DNA of 64,000 nucleotides from Tubulanus polymorphus (lineage: Eukaryota > Nemertea > Palaeonemertea > Tubulaniformes > Tubulanidae): the NCBI RefSeq assembly GCF_964204645.1, contig NW_027437445.1:1-64000 (forward strand), in the 5' to 3' direction. Every line of letters starts with the position of its first letter. Positions within the stretch are counted from its first letter, which is position 1. Shown one piece after another: positions 55,768 through 64,000 of this stretch. Both the position numbers and the translations under genes were made by a program. Under the pieces are notes generated by a model. It saw only the letters and a list, made by a program, of their open reading frames with translations. It had not been told where the DNA came from and did not search any database.

Positions 55768-56526
55768 ATGGTAGAATTAAAAGAATACAGAATATTTGTT
55801 GATTCTAGAAAACTTACAAATTATAAATCTCATAATTTATTAGTACAATTAGATAGAGAATTTAAGAATTGCGTTGATTTAAAATTAGTAAATATAAGTT
55901 TATGTAATTCTTTTTATAATATATCGGATAAAACTTTCGAACATAGAGGTTTTGCAATTCATATGAAAAATAAAAATAAATGGTTTTATCTAATGTTAAA
56001 ACCAGGGTTATATAATTTAGAAACATTAGCCCAAGAAATTAATCGGAGAGCACGATTAAAACTTGGAAGTGAATATAAATTTTCAATTAGATTTATAAAA
56101 AGTGATAGTTCTGATAAAATTAAAATAAAGTTAGATGATGAAAGCAAACATGCATTTATGGTAAGGAAACCTTTAGCTAAAATGTTAGGAATTAAACCAC
56201 AAATTGTTACAGGAAACGTAGACGGTAATTCAAATATAATACCTTTTACACATTTTTATATTTATTGCAATTTAATCGATCCTACAAAAACATTTGAAGC
56301 AACTAAAGATACAACATGTAATTCTGGTTTACTAAACATTTTACCATTGAAGAATGTTAAACAATTTGGAACGCAAATAAATTATAATTTAACAGAATGT
56401 GATTTCAAACCATGCATTCCTCGTTTTAATAATTTTAGATTAGAAATTAGAAATCATACTGGATACTTAATTGATTTAAATAATTTCCCTGTAATTTATG
56501 AATTAGTTATAAGATGTAAAGAGTAA
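55768..56526 (+). CDS. Probable minor capsid (penton-type) protein
   Basis: 252 residues. It has alternating strands typical of a jelly roll: VDLKLVNISLCNSFYNI, KWFYLMLKPGLYNLETLAQE, LAKMLGIKP, THFYIYCNLIDPTKTF, TCNSGLLNILPL and FRLEIRNHTGYLIDLNNFPV. The pattern 'nSfyNI ... G.Y....la..IN ... LGi ... hiycnlid' is what I associate with the minor capsid protein of Polintons and adintovirus-like elements, which forms the vertex. No catalytic motif is seen. It is the first of a plus-strand series of virion-type genes. The start lies in TTATAAATAATG. The assignment to penton is by pattern memory, not alignment. Confidence 0.6.
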   Translation: MVELKEYRIFVDSRKLTNYKSHNLLVQLDREFKNCVDLKLVNISLCNSFYNISDKTFEHRGFAIHMKNKNKWFYLMLKPGLYNLETLAQEINRRARLKLGSEYKFSIRFIKSDSSDKIKIKLDDESKHAFMVRKPLAKMLGIKPQIVTGNVDGNSNIIPFTHFYIYCNLIDPTKTFEATKDTTCNSGLLNILPLKNVKQFGTQINYNLTECDFKPCIPRFNNFRLEIRNHTGYLIDLNNFPVIYELVIRCKE

Positions 56527-56542
56527 TTTTTTCATTATATAA

Positions 56543-56884
56543 ATGAATATAACTGTTGGACCGAGTATATGTTTTGGGTTTGATTTTAAACATGGTAAAG
56601 AAATGAGAATTAAACTAAATGATGTAATTACTGATGTAAAAAGTAGATCATTTAACAATGCATCAATGATTGATAAAGAAAATTATAATATAGAAAAAGT
56701 AATTGATTTAATTAAATCACCTTTAGAATATTATGAATTAAATGAAGATGGAATTATTGATGATATTAAAAACATATTATCCAAAATATATGATAATCAT
56801 AAAACTAGTAATGAAATAAATGTTGAAATAATCATCACTAAGATAACTAAATATTTTGATGATAGTAATTTTTTTGATAAATAA
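56543..56884 (+). CDS. Unknown Polinton protein, 113 aa
   Basis: Starts MNITVGPSICFGFDFKHGKE behind TTTTTTCATTATATAAATG. Acidic and largely helical by composition, with a C-terminal segment IKNILSKIYDNHKTSNEINV. No transmembrane segment, no Cys/His metal site, and no family I recognise. It ends three bases before the ATG of the next gene, so the two are probably expressed together as part of the virion gene series. Confidence 0.6.
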   Translation: MNITVGPSICFGFDFKHGKEMRIKLNDVITDVKSRSFNNASMIDKENYNIEKVIDLIKSPLEYYELNEDGIIDDIKNILSKIYDNHKTSNEINVEIIITKITKYFDDSNFFDK

Positions 56885-57106
56885 ATGAGTGATAATAAGT
56901 GGATAATAAGTGGATTATATAATGGCGCATTACTATCAGTTGGAACGGTTGGTTATTCAATGGTATTAAAAAAAGTATTCAAAATGGGAAGTGTTAATGT
57001 TGATAGATTTGATATCAATGATATTTTAAAGTTAACATTAGCAGTTACTTTATCTAATTTAACTATTGATTATTTGGAAAAACAAAAATATATTCCTCCC
57101 ATATAA
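56885..57106 (+). CDS. Small Polinton membrane protein, 73 aa
   Basis: MSDNKWIISGLYNGALLSVG leads into a hydrophobic stretch (LYNGALLSVGTVGYSMVL), and a second weaker one lies at ILKLTLAVTLSNLTI. It may span the membrane once or twice. The start is ATAAATGAG directly after the stop of the previous gene. Short hydrophobic proteins of this kind are common in Polintons; the role is unknown, perhaps an internal-membrane or capsid-associated protein. Confidence 0.6.
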   Translation: MSDNKWIISGLYNGALLSVGTVGYSMVLKKVFKMGSVNVDRFDINDILKLTLAVTLSNLTIDYLEKQKYIPPI

Positions 57107-57133
57107 GAAGTGTGTAATTTTTTTGCTAAATAA

Positions 57134-57556
57134 ATGGCTTCTGCAATTATAACTATTATAGGATCGGCAATTGTTAACGCTTTAGCATTTACTGGTGGTG
57201 GTTATTTATTTAAACATATTGATAAAAATAGTTCATTAGGAGAACAAAGAAGACATAACTTAGCGTTAGAGAAATACAATAAAGCTGCAGAAGAATATAG
57301 AGAAAAGAGACAAAACTATATGGATTACATCAATAAAGAATTATATGATCAGAAGATTTCACACAGAGATTTTCAATCAGTTGATGATGCAATGAGTTTA
57401 TATAACGCGGTAACCAATAAAGAAAAATTACATCTATACAAACCCAAATTATCAGATTATTATACCCCAAGTAAAGAACAACAGAAATATGAAATAATAT
57501 GGATTTTAGGTGGAACAGTTATTGTTATATTTGTTGCTTATAAGTTTACTAATTAG
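57134..57556 (+). CDS. Polinton membrane protein, 140 aa, two TM segments
   Basis: N-terminal hydrophobic segment (AIITIIGSAIVNALAFTGGG), then a charged helical middle (RRHNLALEKYNKAAEEYREK ... YMDYINKELYD), the block KLSDYYTPSKEQQKYE, and a C-terminal transmembrane segment (IIWILGGTVIVIFVAYKF). From memory the order 'ALAFTG.gyLF / hnlALEKy.kA / qLSDfY.PS.eQ / TM' is widespread in Polinton-type predicted proteins of cnidarians and insects. No known biochemical role. Leader AATTTTTTTGCTAAATAAATG. Confidence 0.7.
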   Translation: MASAIITIIGSAIVNALAFTGGGYLFKHIDKNSSLGEQRRHNLALEKYNKAAEEYREKRQNYMDYINKELYDQKISHRDFQSVDDAMSLYNAVTNKEKLHLYKPKLSDYYTPSKEQQKYEIIWILGGTVIVIFVAYKFTN

Positions 57557-57575
57557 TAATTTTTATTCTAAATAA

Positions 57576-58010
57576 ATGGAAGATAAAGTTGATAGTATTG
57601 ATATTATTCCTCATGATATAAATAAAACTAAATTAAAAATATATTTAGAAAAACAAATATTAGAATTTGAAAGTGACTTAAAGATAAAAAAGAAAAAATA
57701 TTTAAAAAGTAAAATTATATATTATTTGATTATAAGTGGTTCGGTTACAATTAGTTCTGTAATAACATTTTTAGCAATATTCAGCCCATTAACACCTTTA
57801 GCTATATCAATTGGTGTATTAGGATTAAGTTCAAGTGTTTTAACTGGTATAAGTTCAAAATTAAATATAAAAAGTAATAAAGAAAAAATTAAAACTAATA
57901 TAAAAGAAATTAATAAATTAAAGAACACACTAGATTATATAATAAGTTTAAATGGCCATATAACAGTTGAAGAACAAGATAAATTATTAAAAGAATTAAT
58001 AAATTATTAA
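57576..58010 (+). CDS. Polinton membrane protein, 144 aa
   Basis: A basic N-terminal helix (LKIKKKKYLKSKIIYYLI) leads into two transmembrane stretches (IIYYLIISGSVTISSVITFL and LTPLAISIGVLGLSSSVLTG), followed by a Lys-rich coiled-coil-like tail (KEIKINKLK-type heptads). This layout, with the GVLG(L/A)SS linker, fits a recurrent Polinton gene of unknown function. Leader TAATTTTTATTCTAAATAAATG. It is probably co-expressed with its neighbours. Confidence 0.65.
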   Translation: MEDKVDSIDIIPHDINKTKLKIYLEKQILEFESDLKIKKKKYLKSKIIYYLIISGSVTISSVITFLAIFSPLTPLAISIGVLGLSSSVLTGISSKLNIKSNKEKIKTNIKEINKLKNTLDYIISLNGHITVEEQDKLLKELINY

Positions 58011-58026
58011 TTTTTTAATTATATAA

Positions 58027-59226
58027 ATGGTAGATAGTTTTCCAAAAGCTTTCCGATATAATAAATCAATTAAATATAATATTCCAGCAATAGATTTTAA
58101 TAAAGATATTACATATAGAAATGAAGTTTTAGATTCATTAACTAATTTAGAAATTTATGTTACTGAAACTAATAATTTTAATGCAAAGATGGAAAATATA
58201 TTTCATGTATATTTAATTAATTTTAAAAAATTGAAAGATGAAAAACAATGGTTATTAAAATCTAATATGAAGTATTGGCAGAACCAATTAAATTTTGCTG
58301 TTTATTGTGCAACAACAGGATGTGGAATTAGTTGGAATGATCATTTAAATAATTCTAAATATAAATTAATTCAAAGTTTATTTAGATTTCATACATACTT
58401 TCAAATCAGAATAATATTAAATGAATTAGAGTACGCTTTACCAGGATCTAGGTATTTCAAAGAATTAGATAATAATATTAATTTATCTAAGTTTTATAAG
58501 ATTTGCAATGAATTTAATATAGATATAAATAATTCTGATTTTAGAACAAAAATTGGAACAATAAGATCACTTCCATGCCCTAGAAAGATTGCAGAATATT
58601 GTGCACTTCCCATACCATCTAATACTTTTTATAATATCTATAATAATAAATTAGGTTATGGTAAAATAGAAACAAAGGATTTAGAAACATTAAATTTCAA
58701 TAAATTACCAAAATTTTATGATAATTTAAAACAAGAAAACAATAATGGTTGGGTTTATTTTATTTTAGAAAATAGTGAAGGTTTTACTAAATCAGGTATA
58801 GAAAGAATAAATCAATCTATTAGAATTTATTTGATTTGTATTCTAGGTGCGCAAGTTGAAACAAGATCACCGATAACTGGAAATTTGAATACATCATTCG
58901 ATACACAAAAACAATTTAAAGTATTATTTGAAGATTCCATACATGATGATAAAAATAGATCGATTCCAGAAAACATTATAAGATATCAAAATTATTTAGA
59001 TAAATCTCATGTAAGACTTAATTATTGTATAGGCCCTAATCTATTAATTATTTCTAATGATTTAGTATTGAAGATGGGAAATATAATTGGTTATAATAAT
59101 CTAATTAAAACTGCAACAATAAATAATTCATTCGGGTTAAATAATATAAATAAAAAGATTATTACTGCTCCAAAATTAATGGAAGGTGAAAAAAATAAAA
59201 AAACATATTCAATCAACAGAAACTAA
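58027..59226 (+). CDS. Conserved Polinton protein, 399 aa
   Basis: Starts MVDSFPKAFRYNKSIKYNIP behind TTAATTTTTTAATTATATAAATG. Strong blocks are NFAVYCATTGCGISWNDHLN, SLFRFHTYFQIRIILNELEY, SGIERINQSIRIYLICILGA, SFDTQKQFKVLFEDSI and PENIIRYQNYLDKSHVRLNY. I recognise this block series as a conserved Polinton family, commonly next to the capsid genes; its role is not established and a virion or membrane-associated function is the usual guess. No enzyme motif is visible. Its 3' end overlaps the next small frame across a long A-run (59187-59200), where a slip could alter the C-terminus. Confidence 0.7.
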   Translation: MVDSFPKAFRYNKSIKYNIPAIDFNKDITYRNEVLDSLTNLEIYVTETNNFNAKMENIFHVYLINFKKLKDEKQWLLKSNMKYWQNQLNFAVYCATTGCGISWNDHLNNSKYKLIQSLFRFHTYFQIRIILNELEYALPGSRYFKELDNNINLSKFYKICNEFNIDINNSDFRTKIGTIRSLPCPRKIAEYCALPIPSNTFYNIYNNKLGYGKIETKDLETLNFNKLPKFYDNLKQENNNGWVYFILENSEGFTKSGIERINQSIRIYLICILGAQVETRSPITGNLNTSFDTQKQFKVLFEDSIHDDKNRSIPENIIRYQNYLDKSHVRLNYCIGPNLLIISNDLVLKMGNIIGYNNLIKTATINNSFGLNNINKKIITAPKLMEGEKNKKTYSINRN

Positions 59227-59413
59227 AACTAAGAATATTAAATTAAATAATGATTCTAAAATAAAAGATTACAATACATCAGAAAATAATAGAACTGATA
59301 TTATTCAACATGATATAATTAAACTAAATGATGATAATAAATCCCATGAAAATACTAAATTAGCTAAATTAACTTGTATAGGAATTGTTATAGGAGGAAT
59401 ATTATATTTTTAA
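59180..59413 (+). CDS. Small C-terminal-anchored protein or displaced tail
   Basis: About 75 codons rich in Lys, Asn and Asp, ending in a short hydrophobic anchor (KLTCIGIVIGGILYF). The clean frame has only a GTG at 59186. An ATG at 59180 would need a one-base slip in the A-run that follows. It may be a separate Y-like single-pass protein or the natural C-terminus of the 399-aa protein shifted out of frame. There is no promoter signal upstream, unlike its neighbours. Confidence 0.35.
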   Translation, partial: WKVKKIKKHIQSTETKTKNIKLNNDSKIKDYNTSENNRTDIIQHDIIKLNDDNKSHENTKLAKLTCIGIVIGGILYF

Positions 59414-59435
59414 TTTTAATTTTTTTATTATATAA

Positions 59436-60878
59436 ATGGATGTAGAAGGTGGAGAAGATATTGGAATGGATCCTTTTGATGAACCTAACATAACTGATGA
59501 ACAACCACCTGATTTTGATGAAACAAGTTTTAATGATGGTAATGAACCAGAATATAACAATAATTTAAATATGCCTGATTATATTAAAAATGCTGAATCA
59601 CAATTAAATCCTGAAAATTTAGACCCAGATTTAGTAAAACAAGATTTAGATAATTTAAACAAAATACCTAAATTAGAAGATTTAATTGAAAAATCTAATT
59701 TTAACATAAATGATGAAGACGTTGCACTTTTAGCAGATCAATTAAAATTTTTAGATAATGGTAAATGTAATTATCGTTTGAAAGGTGATTATTATATTGA
59801 TATCACTTATAAAAATAATAAAAATAAAATATTATCAGAATCAACTTTAGAAAAATTAAAACCAGATAGAATTAAAATAAAAAGTAATAGTAATGAAATA
59901 ACTGATGTTACACAAAAAGAAATAGATGATAATATAGATGTATTTAAACAAAGAATTAATGAATTATTTGAAATAATCAAAAAGAAATCAGAAACAGAAA
60001 CAACTTCTGAACAGAATATAACTTCCAAAAATAGTAAACTTAGATCAAATAAAGTTCCAATTGAAAAACTTTTACCGAATGGATTACTTGATGCAACAGA
60101 TCAAGAATTAGAAGATTTAGATATATTTTCTGATAAAGCAATTAGAGAAATTATTAGTATAAGACTTGCATCTGATAAAATTGCACATAATAAAAGTATA
60201 AGAGATTTTAAAATTAGAACTTTAGAAAAAGAATTAACTGATAAAAATAAAGAAATAGAACAATTAAAGTCTGATTTAGATCATCAAGTAATTGATGAAA
60301 TAGAATATAGGCAAAAAGAATTACGTTTAGAAAAAGAAATTAGTAATTTAAAAGATAATTTAGAAGTACAGAAAGAAGAAATTAAATTATTATTAAAATC
60401 ATATGATTATAATATTAATAGATTAAAAGTTATTTTTAAAGATTTGTTGATTAAACCAAATTCTGAAATATCATTAAAAGACAGGATGAAGTTATTATTT
60501 AAATTAGAAGGAATAACAATTCTTTCAATTCTAACAGCTGTAACTATGTTATTTACAACAATTGGTTTAGCTATATCAAATGCTTTAAAATCTACTCCTC
60601 CTACTCCCACTCCCAATAAACCAGATAAACCTCCAGGCAATAATTCTATACAAGATAAAGTTAAAGATGGTTTAAAGAAATTAGCAAAATATTTATGGGA
60701 ACTATCTAAAAAATCTGCTGCAGCATTGCCAGGAGTTATTGCATCAATTGTTGGTTTTATATTGAAATCTGCTGGGAATATTCTTAACTTTGCTGCCGAA
60801 CATATTATTTTATTTTTAATTACAGTTGTAAGTGCTATTATTTTTGGTTTAGTAAATATGATATCAAAAAATAAATAA
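59436..60878 (+). CDS. Polinton coiled-coil membrane protein, 480 aa
   Basis: An acidic N-terminus (MDVEGGEDIGMDPFDEPNIT) is followed by a long coiled coil (about residues 250-335: IRDFKIRTLEKELTDKNKEI ... KEISNLKDNLEVQKEEIKLL). Then come a transmembrane segment (ILSILTAVTMLFTTIGLAIS), a Pro/Thr linker (TPPTPTPNKPDKPPG), an amphipathic basic helix and two further hydrophobic segments (ALPGVIASIVGFILKSAGNI and HIILFLITVVSAIIFGLVNM). This whole layout recurs in Polintons; a structural or membrane-penetration role in the particle is plausible but unproven. Leader TTTTTTTATTATATAAATG. Confidence 0.7.
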   Translation: MDVEGGEDIGMDPFDEPNITDEQPPDFDETSFNDGNEPEYNNNLNMPDYIKNAESQLNPENLDPDLVKQDLDNLNKIPKLEDLIEKSNFNINDEDVALLADQLKFLDNGKCNYRLKGDYYIDITYKNNKNKILSESTLEKLKPDRIKIKSNSNEITDVTQKEIDDNIDVFKQRINELFEIIKKKSETETTSEQNITSKNSKLRSNKVPIEKLLPNGLLDATDQELEDLDIFSDKAIREIISIRLASDKIAHNKSIRDFKIRTLEKELTDKNKEIEQLKSDLDHQVIDEIEYRQKELRLEKEISNLKDNLEVQKEEIKLLLKSYDYNINRLKVIFKDLLIKPNSEISLKDRMKLLFKLEGITILSILTAVTMLFTTIGLAISNALKSTPPTPTPNKPDKPPGNNSIQDKVKDGLKKLAKYLWELSKKSAAALPGVIASIVGFILKSAGNILNFAAEHIILFLITVVSAIIFGLVNMISKNK

Positions 60879-60898
60879 TTAATTTTTTTGTTTAATAA

Positions 60899-62146
60899 AT
60901 GAGTGGGAGTTATATAAGTCCTTCTAAGATTTCTAGAATATCTAATGCTATTAAAGCAGAAAGATCACATCATATAATTACTCATAACCCTTCAAATATT
61001 AATCCCGATGAAACTTTATATGTTAGAATTCCTAGATTAACACAAAATACTTTTTATGTTCCAAACAGTATTTATTTATCAGCTGATATAAAAGTAATCG
61101 GTAATAATAATAATTATGTTGTTGATAATGTTGGAAGATATTTGATTAAAAAATTAACAATAAAGATTGGTCCGGAAACAGTTTTCTCATTAGATGATTA
61201 TAATTTATTTTCACATTATAAAGATTTATGGTTAACTAAAGAAAATAGAAATAATATGATATTTCAAGGAATTCAATCAGAAAACCAAAATAAATTAAGA
61301 TCAGAAGCGCATAATGCAATATTAACTAATGATGTAGATAAATTGATAAAAAGTATATATGGAAGCAAATATAAAATTCCATTAGACTTTGAATTGATAG
61401 ATAATAATGCACCTTTATATAAATACGCAATTCAAGAAGATATTATATTTGAGATAACATTTGCTCCTGTAAATTAAATTGTATTATCTAGCGTTGTTAA
61501 AGATATGAGTTATAAATTATCGAATATATGTTTAGAATATAACACAATAACTAATGAAAATATTGCTAGCACAATTCAAACTCAATACAATCAAGGATTT
61601 TCATTATTATATGATTATATTGATAAATTTAAAACTGTAACTATTAATGCAAATGATGAAATTATTAATGAGAATATTAACTTTCCTAGAAGATCTATTA
61701 AAGGTATATTAATATTTTTTACCATTGGAACGTATACTAATGGCGCAATAAAGGTAGATAATTATTATAATCCTGAAATAACAAAAGTAGAAATAACTAT
61801 CGAAGGAATAGCAAATAAAATATTTTGTCAAGGAATGAGAATGATAGATCAATGGGTAGAAATTAAAAAACATTTTATGAATGAAAAATTAAAATCATTT
61901 GAAAATTGTAATATTAATCAAATTGACTATTATACCGGTAATAAATTTGCATTATGGGTAGATTTTAGAACAACTGAAGATAACTTATTACATGGTTCTG
62001 GGAAAAAATTACAAAATACAAAAGACGGAATACAATTATTTATGAAAAAGAAAAAAGGAAGTTTAAATTTCAAAATGCACATTTATATTATATCTGACGC
62101 ACAATTAAATATTGTAAATTCACAATTAGATAGTATTCAATATTAG
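60899..62146 (+). pseudogene. Major capsid protein, double jelly roll, one in-frame stop
   Basis: About 415 codons in one frame from ATG 60899 (MSGSYISPSKISRISNAIKA), interrupted only by TAA at 61475-61477, which falls between the two jelly rolls. First domain: DETLYVRIPRLTQNTFYVPN, YLIKKLTIKIGPETVFSLDD, NNMIFQGIQSENQNKLRSEA and DIIFEITFAP. Second domain: NICLEYNTI, INFPRRSIKGILIFFTIGTY, NYYNPEITKVEITIEGIANK, NQIDYYTGNKFALWVDF and LNFKMHIYIISDAQ. It forms the pseudo-hexameric capsomer of the Polinton particle. Both halves are otherwise undamaged. The stop is at the inter-domain joint; read-through, a two-chain product or simple decay are all possible. Confidence 0.85.
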
Positions 62147-62176
62147 AAATATAAAGTTAAAATTAAGGATATATAA

Positions 62177-63304
62177 ATGAGTGGTAAAAAAACTCCTAAT
62201 ACTAAAGAACAATATTTAAGAAATTTATATTACAACCCTGAGAGTTCGGTTGCTTATTCTTCTACTAAAAATATATGGCGTAAAGTAAAACAAGATAAAT
62301 TAGATAAGATAATCCCACAAAATTTAGTTAAATATAAAGATATAAATGAATTTATGTTAGAACAACCAACATATACAACATATAAAAAAATTGTTAGAAA
62401 ATATAAAACTCGTAAAACTATGGTAAGTTATGTAGATCAACAGTGGCAAGGAGATTTAATTGATATGAAAAATGTTAAGAAAGATAATGATGATTATTGG
62501 TGGTTATTGAATATAATTGATATTTTTAGTCGTTATGTATGGAGTTTCCCACTTTATAGAAAAGATGCTGTACAAACATCAAATGTTTTAAGAAAATTTC
62601 TTTCGGATGATAAACTAAAACCAGAAAAAATACAATTTGATGATGGAAAAGAATTTGATAATTCACTTGTTCATGAACTCTTAGATAATCATAATATTAA
62701 ATATTTTTCAACAAAATCAGATAAAAAAGCAGCAGTTGTTGAACGATTTAATAGAACATTAAGAACAAGAATGTGGAAATATTTTACAGCAAATAATACT
62801 TTTAAATGGATTGATGTTTTACCAAAATTGATAGAAGGATATAATAATTCTTATCATTCTTCTATTGGAATGAAACCTATTGATGCTAGAAAATCTGAAA
62901 ATGCTGAAATTGTTTGGAATAATTTATATGGAGCATTTCTTATAGATGATTTTGGTGAACCTAAATTTAAAGTTGGTCAAAATGTTAGAATTTCTAAGTA
63001 TAAAAAGATATTTGACAAAGGATACGATCGAAATTTTACTAGAGAAATATATAAAATAAAAAAGGTAATAACAACAAAACCATATGTCTATAAATTAGAA
63101 GATTTAGATGGTGAAGAAGTTGATGGTTACTTTTACGAAGAAGAATTAAGTTTAACTACTGAAAATCTAGAACAAGAATATAAAATTGAAAAAGTATTAA
63201 AAACAAAAACTATTAAAAGAAAAAAATATTCTTTAGTAAAATGGGTTGGATGGCCAAATAAATTCAATGAATGGATATTATCAAGTAAAATTAAAAATAT
63301 ATGA
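62177..63304 (+). CDS. DDE integrase with C-terminal chromodomain
   Basis: 375 residues, intact. An N-terminal zinc-free helical region (MSGKKTPNTKEQYLRNLYYN) leads into the retroviral-type core: D93 in QWQGDLIDM, D155 in KIQFDDGKEF, E189 in KAAVVERFNRTLRTRM. An SH3-like segment (EPKFKVGQNVRISKYKKIFD) and a chromodomain (YKIEKVLKTK ... KYSLVKWVGWPNKFNEW) follow. It inserts the Polinton into host DNA with a short duplication; the chromodomain may steer it to methylated histones. The ATG follows GGATATATAAATG. Its TGA abuts the ATG of the ATPase gene. The other two copies in the window are broken. Confidence 0.93.
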   Translation: MSGKKTPNTKEQYLRNLYYNPESSVAYSSTKNIWRKVKQDKLDKIIPQNLVKYKDINEFMLEQPTYTTYKKIVRKYKTRKTMVSYVDQQWQGDLIDMKNVKKDNDDYWWLLNIIDIFSRYVWSFPLYRKDAVQTSNVLRKFLSDDKLKPEKIQFDDGKEFDNSLVHELLDNHNIKYFSTKSDKKAAVVERFNRTLRTRMWKYFTANNTFKWIDVLPKLIEGYNNSYHSSIGMKPIDARKSENAEIVWNNLYGAFLIDDFGEPKFKVGQNVRISKYKKIFDKGYDRNFTREIYKIKKVITTKPYVYKLEDLDGEEVDGYFYEEELSLTTENLEQEYKIEKVLKTKTIKRKKYSLVKWVGWPNKFNEWILSSKIKNI

Positions 63305-63913
63305 ATGAATAAGGAATTATTCATATTTGAGCCTCATAATATGTTAATTTCTGGTGTAACAAATTGTGGAAAAACTTATTTTATATTAAATTTATTAGAA
63401 ACTGTTTACAAAAACTATTTTGATAATATAGTATTATTTTGTCCAACATATGAATTTAATCAAACTTATGATAGAAATATTACTAGGAATAATAAATTTA
63501 TTATATTAGATCCTAAAACAGTAAAATAAAATTTAGATAATTGTATAAAAATAGCAATTGATATTTATAAAGGATCAAATACATTATTTATCATAGATGA
63601 TTGTGCTAATCTACATGATTCAAAAGTTAGAGAAAGTGAGTTATGTTATTTGGCTTTCTCTGGAAGACATTTTGGGATAACAACTTCGGTTTTAAATCAA
63701 AAATATAATTCAATTGTTAAAGACTTTAGAGAAAACATTAGATTTCTAGTTTTATTCTACAATAAAGATAGAAAATCGATGAAAAATGCACTTGAGGAAA
63801 ATGATATTATTCCACATGATTTACATAATGAATATATGGATAAGTTGAAAAATATTAAAAGATCAAAATTACTATTTAGATTACAACACCCATTTAAATA
63901 TGAATTTATTTAA
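63305..63913 (+). pseudogene. Packaging ATPase (FtsK/HerA type), one in-frame stop
   Basis: 202 sense codons in one frame with a TAA at 63527-63529 after DPKTVK; the two other copies in the window have GAA at this codon. Walker A is SGVTNCGKT (residues 16-24), Walker B NTLFIIDDCA, followed by LAFSGRHFGITTSVLNQ and FRENIRFLVLFYNKDR. It ends HPFKYEFI. The enzyme pumps the element's DNA into the capsid. With the stop located before Walker B the product would be inactive. The start directly follows the integrase stop. Confidence 0.9.
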
Positions 63914-64000
63914 ATTCAATTAGTTTGTTAATCTAGTTGAATTCTAGTTATTGGTAGTTGTAACAAAAATCAAATAGATTTAACAATATTTTAACTAGCT
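63914..64000 (+). repeat. Polinton terminal-type repeat, right side (runs off window)
   Basis: TTTGTTAATCTAGTTGAATT, CTAGTTATTGGTAGTTG and ATTTTAACTAGCT match the repeat at 12950-13250 in reverse complement. In that copy gene X follows on the far side, so genes X and Y or another element may lie beyond the window. Confidence 0.75.

Larger units (their letters stand above)
49253..64000 (+). mobile_element. Third Polinton/Maverick, nearly complete
   Basis: Carries protein-primed DNA polymerase B with intein, zinc-finger protein, minor and major capsid proteins, several small membrane proteins, DDE integrase with chromodomain and packaging ATPase, then terminal-type repeats reaching the window edge. 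I see no adenain-type protease and no left terminal repeat; the left side abuts the satellite. Damage is light: one stop each in the capsid and ATPase genes and one frameshift in the zinc-finger gene. The composition is very A/T-rich. Confidence 0.92.

Noticed and set aside
1-64000. Bacterial or free viral genome
   Set aside because: GT-AG introns, nested LTR, LINE, Penelope and MULE elements and microsatellites show a eukaryotic chromosome; the Polinton genes are integrated.

Overview
This window looks like nuclear DNA of an invertebrate animal, probably aquatic. The grounds are spliceosomal introns with GT-AG borders, BEL/Pao and CR1-like retroelements, a Penelope-like element, Polintons (Mavericks), AAT microsatellites and a tRNA-derived SINE head. 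The species cannot be named from the sequence alone. I see no complete ordinary host gene. Almost everything from 7 kb onward is mobile DNA.

Layout. 1-7.4 kb is mostly non-coding host-like DNA. It holds a tandem set of small exon-like cassettes (599-1187), a SINE head, three copies of a dispersed repeat and a block of 51-bp hairpin repeats. 7.47-13.25 kb is decayed Polinton material in two opposed halves: accessory genes 'X' and 'Y', integrase and ATPase on +, then a zinc-finger protein, a capsid fragment, Y and X on -, ending in A/T-rich terminal-type repeats. 13.25-41.58 kb is a second, minus-strand Polinton (ATPase, integrase, capsid fragment) split by a very large Mutator-like (MULE) transposon at 13301-39472 with 9-bp target duplications. 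The MULE carries a 16-17 exon transposase gene (zinc-binding N-terminus, DDE core, SWIM, Ulp1-like protease, PHD finger) and is itself filled with nested insertions: a Penelope-like pair, then a BEL/Pao LTR element inside one Penelope copy (5-bp target duplication), then a CR1-like LINE and a 1.76-kb foldback element inside the BEL/Pao pol gene. 41.59-49.25 kb is a ~118-bp satellite array of about 65 units with ~770-bp higher-order repeats. 49.25-64.0 kb is a nearly complete third Polinton on +: DNA polymerase B with an in-frame intein, a zinc-finger protein, a probable minor capsid protein, several small membrane proteins, a conserved Polinton protein, a coiled-coil membrane protein, the double-jelly-roll major capsid protein, integrase with chromodomain, and packaging ATPase.

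How the genes work together. In the third Polinton, the protein-primed polymerase would copy the element, the integrase would insert it, and the capsid proteins with the FtsK/HerA-type ATPase would build and fill a virion. The capsid and ATPase genes each carry one in-frame stop and the zinc-finger gene one frameshift, so this copy is recently inactivated, while the 1687-codon polymerase frame is still open. Nearly every gene in this Polinton starts just downstream of the same T-run plus ATAAATG signal, which looks like a virus-type late promoter.

Most striking points: the LAGLIDADG intein placed exactly in the polymerase catalytic motif C; the shared promoter grammar; the five-level nesting with clean target duplications; the PHD/Ulp1/SWIM MULE whose Ulp1 catalytic cysteine is replaced by Phe; and the satellite array lying between two opposed Polinton pieces.
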